From Chryseobacterium gleum (lineage in GTDB: Bacteria; Bacteroidota; Bacteroidia; Flavobacteriales_D; Crocinitomicaceae), in the NCBI GenBank assembly GCA_943326315.2, contig CALPSU020000193.1, positions 1-5,134 of the forward strand: a stretch of DNA of 5,134 bases. Direction: 5' to 3'. The translations under genes were made by a program, and so were the position numbers. The notes below the pieces were generated by a model. It was not told the origin of the DNA, searched no databases, and saw nothing but the letters and a program-made list of their open reading frames with translations. This document shows positions 1 to 4,355 of this stretch, in pieces. Numbering within the stretch: the stretch's first letter is position 1; each line of letters starts with the position of its first letter.

Positions 1-116
1 GAAAATCCGTACTTTTTGAAAATATTTCGAATTGTATCGAAAATGTATGTTCTTCTCGCTACTTCTAAGGGAAGAAAATCTCTAGTTCCTTTTGGAATGG
101 AGGGTTTTTGAGCCAT
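1..116 (-). CDS. hisS: Histidyl-tRNA synthetase, N-terminal fragment (cut by the left window edge)
   Basis: The minus strand reads from an ATG at 116-114 without a stop to the window edge, giving 38 residues that begin MAQKPSIPKGTRDFLP. The PKGTRDF motif (residues 9-14), followed by an R-R-x-Y-I-F-D-T-I-R helix and K-K-Y-G-F, is the start of a class II histidyl-tRNA synthetase, the cytoplasmic enzyme that charges tRNA-His using ATP. Motifs 2 and 3 and the anticodon-binding domain lie outside the window. The start is chosen because the family usually begins a few residues before this motif, and an A/T-rich leader precedes the ATG. It is transcribed in the same direction as the upstream paa genes but separated from paaC by about 267 bp containing repeats, so it probably has its own promoter. 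Identification from so short a piece rests on the strongly conserved N-terminus. Confidence 0.9.
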   Translation of the reverse strand, partial: MAQKPSIPKGTRDFLPLEVARRTYIFDTIRNIFKKYGF

Positions 117-136
117 TTTAATGTGTTATTTGAGGC

Positions 137-144
137 TAAAGATA
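137..144 (-). promoter_or_regulatory. Possible -7 element of a hisS promoter
   Basis: The minus strand reads TATCTTTA, seven of eight positions of the Bacteroidota -7 consensus TAnnTTTG, 20 bp before the hisS ATG. No TTTG -33 box is seen at the expected distance upstream; only T-rich sequence is there. The position is plausible, but a one-mismatch match in AT-rich DNA is weak evidence. Confidence 0.3.
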
Positions 145-180
145 AGGTTTATAGTTGAAAAAATAATCTTGTTTATACTT

Positions 181-230
181 AACCACAGAGTGCGCAGAGT
201 ATTTTCACTGAGTCACTCAGAGTTTTTTTT
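181..230 (+). repeat. Degenerate CACAGAG-type intergenic repeat, left copy
   Basis: This stretch starts AACCACAGAG, continues with CGCAGAGT (193-200) and TTTTCACTGAGT, and ends in CAGAG plus eight T. It is built from loosely repeated 10-bp units of the form (C)ACAGAGT. A second copy in the opposite orientation lies at 311-370, and CGCAGAGT here pairs exactly with ACTCTGCG at 359-366. A further ACTCTGC stands at 258-264. From memory, similar CACAGAG-type repeats are scattered between genes in many Flavobacteriia and related genomes. It lies between the 3' end of paaC and the 5' end of hisS and has no coding potential. Confidence 0.6.
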
Positions 231-310
231 CTTGAGAATTTGAAAAACTATATTAAAACTCTGCTGTCAAATCCTACAAAAGACTCAAATACTCAATAAA
301 ACAAAAAAGT

Positions 311-370
311 ACCACAGAATAAAAAACTCCGTGATACTCCGTGAAAAACTCCTTTTAAACTCTGCGTTTA
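311..370 (-). repeat. Degenerate CACAGAG-type intergenic repeat, right copy (inverted)
   Basis: Read on the minus strand this is TTAAACGCAGAGTTT, then GGAGTTTTTCACGGAG, TATCACGGAG and TTCTGTGG, resembling the left copy at 181-230. On the plus strand the unit ACTCCGTGA occurs twice with a 10-bp period (326-334 and 336-344). It starts only 13 bp after the paaC stop codon. On the minus strand it includes a weak AT-rich stem (355-360 with 366-371, 5-nt loop) followed shortly by GGAGTTTTT. It could therefore help end paa transcription, but this is not a convincing intrinsic terminator. Confidence 0.55.
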
Positions 371-383
371 AGCCCCATTCTAA

Positions 384-1133
384 TTACCAAATAGCATCTG
401 GATACGTACTTGGTAAAAATTGCATTTCTGCTAATATAAATCCTAAATTTTCAGAGTGAACCCCTTCTTTCCCACCTTTGATAGAAAAATCATTTGTTGG
501 AATTGATAAATGGGCTAAATAGAAAATTTCATCGACTTTCAATCGAAATTCTTTTTTAATTTTAGTTAAATCAACTCCCATTCCATTTGCAAGTATTGCC
601 TTATCAACTTCGTTTTCAGTAAAGAATTCGTGTGTATATTTCCAGAATTTATTAATTGCAACCTGAGTTCTTTGTTTTGATTCAAGAGTTCCTTTACCTA
701 AACGAATAATCCATTCTGAACTTCTTTTTAAATGGTAGGTTACTTCCTTGATAGTTTTATGTGCTAATCCTTTTAAAAAGTCATCTTGAGAATTCATTAA
801 ATCTGTAAAGAAATAAAAATGAAACGAATCCATAAAAAATTGCCTTACCATTAAATGAGCGAAATCTTCATTTGGTTGTTCCACTATAATGACATTCAAA
901 AATTCATTTTCTTTTCTTCTGTAAGCAAAATCATCTCCTATTTTACCCTTTCCCTCTTGTCTTGCAGTTTCCTCATAAATAGCTTCAGCACAACCAATCA
1001 AATCTAGAGCAACATTTGTAGTTGCTAAATCTTCTTCAAGAAAAGGTCCTTTACTACAATTTTCACCTAAACGATGACTTAAAATCAAGGCATTATCTGC
1101 GATTTGTAAATAATATTTTAATTTCGTTTCCAT
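384..1133 (-). CDS. paaC: 1,2-phenylacetyl-CoA epoxidase, subunit PaaC
   Basis: PaaC is the structural, ferritin-like subunit that pairs with catalytic PaaA in the cytoplasmic PaaABCE multicomponent oxygenase. The complex forms ring-1,2-epoxyphenylacetyl-CoA from phenylacetyl-CoA, O2 and NADPH. The 249-residue product has the family's usual length. Its N-terminal helix carries ADNALILSHRL (12-22), followed by GPFLEEDLA and NVALDLIG (29-47). In the middle are EQPNEDFAHLMVRQFF (85-100) and a helix with KEVTYHLKRSSEW (129-141). The C-terminus has the hallmark GKEGVHSENLG and LAEMQFL (221-240). The start is the ATG giving METKLKYYLQ, 9 bp after the paaB stop. It is the last gene of the paa operon seen here; paaD, which often follows, is absent, and hisS comes next after a repeat-filled gap. 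Family identity is secure. Confidence 0.96.
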   Translation of the reverse strand: METKLKYYLQIADNALILSHRLGENCSKGPFLEEDLATTNVALDLIGCAEAIYEETARQEGKGKIGDDFAYRRKENEFLNVIIVEQPNEDFAHLMVRQFFMDSFHFYFFTDLMNSQDDFLKGLAHKTIKEVTYHLKRSSEWIIRLGKGTLESKQRTQVAINKFWKYTHEFFTENEVDKAILANGMGVDLTKIKKEFRLKVDEIFYLAHLSIPTNDFSIKGGKEGVHSENLGFILAEMQFLPSTYPDAIW

Positions 1134-1142
1134 AAGAATTAA

Positions 1143-1436
1143 TTACATGTGTTTTACACCTTCTGGCATTTCATAAAAAGTAGGATGACGATATACTTTG
1201 TCATTTGCAGGATCGAAAAAATACCCTTCTTGATTAGGAGTTACAGCTACAATTTCTTTGCTTTTAACTACCCAAAGTCCTGTACCTTCTCCTCTTCTAG
1301 TATAAATATCTCTAGCATTATCAATCGCCATTTCTCTATCATAAGCGTGAACAGATCCAGCATGTTTATAGGGTTGTCCGGCTTTACCTTGAATGAAAAC
1401 TTCCCATAATTCTCCTTGATTATCTTTACTTTCCAT
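1143..1436 (-). CDS. paaB: 1,2-phenylacetyl-CoA epoxidase, subunit PaaB
   Basis: PaaB is the small subunit that bridges PaaAC heterodimers in the phenylacetyl-CoA epoxidase complex. The 97-residue product is typical in length. It shows WEVFIQ (11-16), HAGSVHAYD (25-33), ARDIYTRRGE (41-50), LWVV (54-57), and a C-terminal YRHPTFY (82-88) ending in PEGVKHM. These are the recognisable conserved blocks of the family. It starts at an ATG 12 bp downstream of the GreA-like gene and ends 9 bp before paaC, so the three genes are almost certainly on one transcript. The start codon is preceded only by A/T-rich sequence, as usual in Bacteroidota. The open frame on the opposite strand over this gene is a shadow. 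Confidence 0.96.
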   Translation of the reverse strand: MESKDNQGELWEVFIQGKAGQPYKHAGSVHAYDREMAIDNARDIYTRRGEGTGLWVVKSKEIVAVTPNQEGYFFDPANDKVYRHPTFYEMPEGVKHM

Positions 1437-1448
1437 AATTATATTCGA

Positions 1449-1892
1449 TTAATTGATTGAAACTATTTTGTATTCATTATTTGCATAAGAGAAGATTTCC
1501 CCTTCCGTTTTATTTAACATCATTGAATAAATTGGAGCTTCTACCGAAATTCCAACATATTGTCTTCCATCGATATTAAATGGAAAAGTTGCAACTCCAA
1601 TAATAAATGAAAATTTATCCGTTGTAACAATCGATCCTATTTCAATTTGTTCCTTCGAATTAAAATCTATAGAAAGTAATTTATTAAGGTCATTTTCAGC
1701 TTTAACTAATTGATTTTTAATTAATTTATTCATTTCATTATATTGATTTTGATGTGAAAAATCTTCCGGACCTAAGGTGTCGTCTTCATCAATATCACCT
1801 GCTGTTTTCGTTTCTAAAACTCTTTCTTTCAAATCTAATATAACTTGATTTTGATTTGATAAAAGTGTTTGTACTATTATTTCTTTTTTCAT
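1449..1892 (-). CDS. GreA/GreB-like coiled-coil protein encoded inside the paa operon
   Basis: The 147-residue product has no signal peptide or membrane segment. Residues about 3-29 and 46-74 look like two helices of a coiled-coil hairpin. The turn at 32-45 (GDIDEDDTLGPEDF) carries seven acidic residues. Residues about 82-147 form a beta-rich domain with IEIGSIVTTD, ISVEAPIYSMMLNKTEGE and YKIVSI. This matches the pattern of the FKBP-like C-terminal domain of GreA/GreB (ISV-SP-GxALLGKxxGD, then YxIxxI). Length and domain order resemble GreA, whose acidic tip enters the RNA polymerase secondary channel; whether this protein does so is inference. The canonical GreA tip motif (GDLSENAEY) is not present, so it is a divergent relative, not GreA itself. 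Its ATG overlaps the paaA stop (ATGA, 4 bp), implying translational coupling, and paaB follows after 12 bp. A role in paa expression or assembly is suggested only by position. Confidence 0.7.
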   Translation of the reverse strand: MKKEIIVQTLLSNQNQVILDLKERVLETKTAGDIDEDDTLGPEDFSHQNQYNEMNKLIKNQLVKAENDLNKLLSIDFNSKEQIEIGSIVTTDKFSFIIGVATFPFNIDGRQYVGISVEAPIYSMMLNKTEGEIFSYANNEYKIVSIN

Positions 1893-2818
1893 AATAATCC
1901 ATTTTTATATGCTGCCTCCCTTACCCATTCCCCTTCGTTATGGTATTTAATATGGTGATTTAATCTTTGCTCGTTGCATGGTCCATCTCCATTTACAACT
2001 TTCCAAAATTCTTCCCAATTGATATCACTATGTTTGTATGAACCATCCTCCAATAATTCTAAATTAGCATCTGGAACTTTTAATCCGATCAGTTCAGCTT
2101 GAGGAATAGTTTTACTAATAAATTTCTCACGTAAATTATCATTCGTTTCACGTTTAATTTTCCATTTCATAGCATTACTAGTACGTGGCGAATCTCCATC
2201 GTTTGGTCCAAACATCATTAAAGCTGGCCACCACCAACGATTCAATGCATCTTGAGCCATTTGTTGTTGATCTTTTGTACCCTGCATCATCTTCCACATG
2301 ATTTCATACCCCTGTCGCTGGTGAAAAGATTCCTCCTTACAAATACGAACCATTGCACGAGAATAAGGTCCATAAGATGTACGTTGCAAAGAAACTTGAT
2401 TTGTAATCGCAGCTCCATCGACTAACCAACCAATTGCTCCCATATCTGCCCAGTTTAAAGCAGGATAATTAAAAACGGAAGCATATTTTGCCTTCCCTTC
2501 ATGAAGCCATTTTATTAATTGTTCTCTAGATATACCTAAAGTTTCTGCTGCACTGTATAAATACAAACCATGGCCACCTTCATCTTGAATTTTAGCTAAT
2601 AATATTTTTTTACTTCGTAAAGAAGGTGCTCTCGTAATCCAATTTCCTTCCGGTTGCATTCCGATTACTTCCGAATGTGCATGTTGAGATATTTGACGAA
2701 TTAAATGACTTCTATACTCCTCAGGCATCCAATCCAAAGGCTCAATTTTTTGTTCTGAATTAATTTTTTTTTCAAATTCAAAAAGTAATTCTTCCTGAGT
2801 AATCGCTTTTATATCCAT
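1889..2818 (-). CDS. paaA: 1,2-phenylacetyl-CoA epoxidase, catalytic diiron subunit PaaA
   Basis: PaaA is the catalytic ferritin-fold subunit that binds phenylacetyl-CoA and carries the diiron centre that epoxidises its ring. From the ATG at 2818 the protein has 309 residues, the usual PaaA length. A TTG further upstream (2866) would add 16 residues (MIVILKKHLLKVKLLS) that look unlike the family, so the ATG is preferred. Likely iron ligands are E50 (in HSEVIGMQPEGNW), E80 and H83 (DEGGH), D134 (WLVDGAA), and E163 and H166 (EESFH). Other conserved blocks are ITRAPSLRSK (61-70), LYLYSAAETLG (85-95), NRWWWPALMMFGP (193-205) and RLNHHIKYHNEGEWVREA (285-302). It is the first gene of the operon, and its stop overlaps the start of the GreA-like gene. 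The divergent 233-bp region upstream probably holds its promoter. Confidence 0.96.
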   Translation of the reverse strand: MDIKAITQEELLFEFEKKINSEQKIEPLDWMPEEYRSHLIRQISQHAHSEVIGMQPEGNWITRAPSLRSKKILLAKIQDEGGHGLYLYSAAETLGISREQLIKWLHEGKAKYASVFNYPALNWADMGAIGWLVDGAAITNQVSLQRTSYGPYSRAMVRICKEESFHQRQGYEIMWKMMQGTKDQQQMAQDALNRWWWPALMMFGPNDGDSPRTSNAMKWKIKRETNDNLREKFISKTIPQAELIGLKVPDANLELLEDGSYKHSDINWEEFWKVVNGDGPCNEQRLNHHIKYHNEGEWVREAAYKNGLL

Positions 2819-2881
2819 TGATAATAATTTAACTTTTAACAAATGTTTTTTCAAAATAACAATCAAATCGCTCAGAATAAA

Positions 2882-2895
2882 ATGATAAATATCAT
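2882..2895. promoter_or_regulatory. Operator-like 14-bp palindrome upstream of paaA
   Basis: ATGATA and TATCAT form perfect 6-bp arms around a 2-bp AA centre. A further half-like ATGATAAT lies about 30 bp away, from 2914. It lies 64 bp upstream of the chosen paaA start, where a repressor or activator site could be. The sequence is AT-rich, so chance is a real alternative, and no regulator gene is present in the window. Confidence 0.3.
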
Positions 2896-2949
2896 AAGCT
2901 AAAAAAATAAAAAAATGATAATAATCACAGAAAATTGGTAGATAATTCG

Positions 2950-3031
2950 TTCAAAAATTTACATACAAACTCAAATTTGTTCTAAAAACGAACATTACAC
3001 TTATTTGAGTTAAAAAAAATGTAAATTTGAA
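2950..3031. promoter_or_regulatory. Nested inverted repeats in the divergent paaA/ACMSD promoter region
   Basis: Three pairs of arms are nested around one centre. The outer pair is AAATTTACAT (2955-2964) with ATGTAAATTT (3019-3028), 10 bp perfect, and the flanks TTCAA/TTGAA extend it with two extra A on the left. The middle pair is AACTCAAAT (2968-2976) with ATTTGAGTT (3003-3011), 9 bp perfect. The inner pair is TGTTC (2978-2982) with GAACA (2990-2994) around 7 bp. Put differently, ATTTGAGTT-spacer-ATGTAAATTT occurs once on each strand, pointing outward towards each gene. The plus-strand copy carries a perfect TAnnTTTG -7 element; the minus copy reads TAAATTTT at that place. This fits paired divergent promoters or operators recognised by the same factor, which is inference. 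Confidence 0.55.
3022..3029 (+). promoter_or_regulatory. Bacteroidota-type -7 promoter element for the ACMSD gene
   Basis: TAAATTTG is a perfect match to TAnnTTTG, the -7 box of the Bacteroidota housekeeping sigma factor, and ends 22 bp before the ATG. A TTTG lies upstream at 3004-3007, but the spacing of 14 bp is shorter than usual for the -33 box, so the -33 assignment is uncertain. The element lies within the right outer arm of the nested inverted repeat, so a protein bound there would compete with RNA polymerase. Confidence 0.5.
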
Positions 3032-3051
3032 TACACAATAAAATTTAAAGA

Positions 3052-4059
3052 ATGTTGAAAATTGACATGCACTCTCACATTATTCCAAAACATTTGCCGG
3101 ATTGGACAAAAAAATTTGGTTATGGTGATTTTATTTTTCTAAATCATAATGAAAATAAAACTGCTGACATGATGCAGGGAGGTCAGTTTTTTCGAAGAAT
3201 TGAAGAAAATTGTTGGGATGAAAATATTCGAATTAAAGACTATGAAAAATTTAACACGCAAGTTCAAGTAGTTTGTACAATTCCAGTAATGTTTGCTTAT
3301 GATGCAAAGACTAAAGATTGTGTCGAAATGTCTCAGTTTTTAAATGATCACATTGCAGATTTAGTAGTTCGCTATCCAAAACAATATATTGGTCTAGCAA
3401 CAATTCCAATGCAAGATCCAGAAGCTGCTATTTTAGAATTAGAACGCGCCAAAAAAATAGGATTTGTAGGAATTCAAATTGGATCAAACATCAACGATGA
3501 AAATCTAGGAGATCCTAAATTTTTTCCAATTTTTGAAGCATGTGAACGTTTAGGAATGGCTGTTATGATCCATCCTTGGCAAATGATGGGGCAGGAAAGT
3601 ATGAAAAAATACTGGTTACCTTGGTTGGTCGGAATGCCTGCTGAAACTTCAAGAGCTGCCTGTTCAATGATTTTTGCTGGTGTACTTGAAAAATTACCAA
3701 ATTTAAGAGTTTGTTTTTCTCATGCTGGAGGTTCTTTTCTACCTACACTTGGAAGAATTGAACATGGATTTAATTGTAGACCTGATTTAGTAGCTTTAGA
3801 TAATCCTGTAAATCCAAGAGAATATTTAGGGAAATTTTGGATTGACTGTATTACACATGATATTGATCTTTTAAAATATATTCTAAAAATGCAAGGAAGT
3901 AAACGAATCTGTTTAGGTTCTGACTATCCTTTTCCTTTAGGTGATTTAGAAATTGGAAAATTTATTGAGGAAAGTGATTTAAGTCCTTCTGTGATTGAAG
4001 ATATTTTCACTAATTCCACATTAGAATGGTTGAACTTGGATAAAAAGCTTTTTATTTAG
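3052..4059 (+). CDS. ACMSD: 2-amino-3-carboxymuconate-6-semialdehyde decarboxylase (ACMSD)
   Basis: This is a zinc-dependent decarboxylase of the amidohydrolase superfamily. It converts 2-amino-3-carboxymuconate semialdehyde to 2-aminomuconate semialdehyde, diverting the kynurenine pathway from quinolinate/NAD towards complete breakdown. The 335 residues fit the family length. Metal ligands are visible as H7 and H9 (DMHSH), H174 (HPW) and D291 (GSDYPFPLGD). H224 (FSHAGG) is the likely catalytic histidine. R48 in GGQFFRR and W188/W191 in YWLPWLVGMPAET match the substrate pocket region. The blocks MRPDL-like NCRPDL and NP-NPREYLGKFW also fit ACMSD over other amidohydrolases. As I recall it, the match to animal ACMSD is close, down to residue numbers 174, 224 and 291. 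The ATG at 3052 places the first histidines where expected. The gene stands alone on its strand, divergent from paaA; the preceding kynurenine-pathway genes are not in the window. Confidence 0.93.
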   Translation: MLKIDMHSHIIPKHLPDWTKKFGYGDFIFLNHNENKTADMMQGGQFFRRIEENCWDENIRIKDYEKFNTQVQVVCTIPVMFAYDAKTKDCVEMSQFLNDHIADLVVRYPKQYIGLATIPMQDPEAAILELERAKKIGFVGIQIGSNINDENLGDPKFFPIFEACERLGMAVMIHPWQMMGQESMKKYWLPWLVGMPAETSRAACSMIFAGVLEKLPNLRVCFSHAGGSFLPTLGRIEHGFNCRPDLVALDNPVNPREYLGKFWIDCITHDIDLLKYILKMQGSKRICLGSDYPFPLGDLEIGKFIEESDLSPSVIEDIFTNSTLEWLNLDKKLFI

Positions 4060-4064
4060 GTTAA

Positions 4065-4100
4065 GACTGAGGTTTAGATTGAGACTGAGGTTCAAGTTCT
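4065..4100 (+). repeat. Degenerate hexamer tandem repeat downstream of the ACMSD gene
   Basis: Six hexamer units follow one another: GACTGA, GGTTTA, GATTGA, GACTGA, GGTTCA, AGTTCT, with a consensus near GRYTGA. Seen at an 18-bp period, GACTGAGGTT recurs exactly (4065-4074 and 4083-4092). It starts six bases after the ACMSD stop codon and runs straight into the first TTCG hairpin, so the two may form one composite intergenic element. There is no sign of coding function. Confidence 0.5.
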
Positions 4101-4119
4101 TCCCTCTTCGGAGGAGGAG
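4099..4119. repeat. TTCG-loop hairpin, copy 1 of a palindromic intergenic element
   Basis: Bases 4103-4106 (CCTC) pair with 4111-4114 (GAGG) across a TTCG loop with a C-G closing pair, the most stable RNA tetraloop type. Past a bulged A at 4115 the stem continues with CTTC (4099-4102) against GGAG (4116-4119), including one G-T pair. A 17-base segment, TCTTCCCTCTTCGGAGG (4098-4114), recurs exactly at 4275-4291. It lies 40 bp after the ACMSD stop and could stabilise the mRNA 3' end. No T-run follows, so it is not a standard intrinsic terminator. Confidence 0.6.
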
Positions 4120-4200
4120 TGATCAGAGGAAGTTATAATTTTTAAAAACCTAAGGAAGAGAACATATAAATAAATATAGAAAACAAATCCTCTCCCTTAA

Positions 4201-4218
4201 TCCCTCTCCAAAGAGGGA
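4201..4218. repeat. Perfect 7-bp hairpin with CCAA loop, copy 2 of the palindromic element family
   Basis: TCCCTCT (4201-4207) pairs perfectly with AGAGGGA (4212-4218) across a CCAA loop. It is preceded by CCTCTCCCTT (4189-4198), an imperfect repeat of the left arm. Read on the minus strand this gives AGAGGGA-TTAAGGGAGAGG, a form I recall as a common intergenic repeat of Flavobacteriia. There is no T-run on either side, so termination is not indicated. Confidence 0.55.
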
Positions 4219-4276
4219 AACTTAAAGCGTAACTTCGATTTTTAAGGATACTTCCAAAAAAGAACGATAATCTATC

Positions 4277-4294
4277 TTCCCTCTTCGGAGGGGG
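4277..4294. repeat. TTCG-loop hairpin, copy 3 of the palindromic intergenic element
   Basis: CCCTC (4279-4283) pairs with GAGGG (4288-4292) around a TTCG loop, and two G-T pairs can extend the stem (4277-4278 with 4293-4294). It shares 17 identical bases with copy 1, in the same orientation about 177 bp away. It lies roughly 60 bp upstream of the cysteine desulfurase start, just before that gene's likely promoter, so it is probably not in that transcript's leader. Confidence 0.6.
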
Positions 4295-4331
4295 AAAATG
4301 AAAAATCAATCCGATTCTTACTTCTTTTTTT

Positions 4332-4339
4332 TACCTTTG
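4332..4339 (+). promoter_or_regulatory. Bacteroidota-type -7 promoter element for the cysteine desulfurase gene
   Basis: TACCTTTG is a perfect TAnnTTTG match ending 16 bp before the ATG at 4356. A clear TTTG or TTG is not found at the normal -33 distance, where the sequence is AATCAATCCGATT. If used, it would give a short untranslated leader of roughly ten bases, compatible with the lack of a Shine-Dalgarno sequence. Confidence 0.5.
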
Positions 4340-4355
4340 AGGAAAAATATTAGCT

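Noticed and set aside
1..111. Plus-strand frame open from the left edge to a TGA at 109-111
   Set aside because: The minus strand here clearly encodes the conserved start of histidyl-tRNA synthetase, and the plus-strand product has no family resemblance.
208..230. CTGAG-TCA-CTCAG stem followed by eight T, resembling a plus-strand terminator
   Set aside because: No plus-strand gene lies upstream of it in the window. The stem is five base pairs, and the sequence is explained by the degenerate repeat units.
181..370. CRISPR array
   Set aside because: The repeat units are short, degenerate and partly inverted, with no regular spacers and no cas genes.
355..371. Intrinsic terminator for paaC on the minus strand
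   Set aside because: The stem is only 6 bp and mostly A-T, with a 5-nt loop, and the T-run is separated and short. It is better described as part of the repeat.
1149..1409. Plus-strand open frame of 86 codons opposite paaB
   Set aside because: It lies entirely within paaB, whose family motifs are clear on the minus strand. The shadow product is rich in F, S and I with no recognisable domain.
2819..2866. N-terminal extension of PaaA from a TTG start
   Set aside because: The extra 16 residues are unlike PaaA. Starting at the ATG gives exactly the usual 309 residues, and the A/T-rich leader before that ATG is typical.
4060..4355. Small gene or tRNA between ACMSD and the cysteine desulfurase
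   Set aside because: No sustained frame with plausible coding content and no cloverleaf pattern was seen. The gap is accounted for by the hexamer tract, three hairpins, AT-rich filler and the promoter element.
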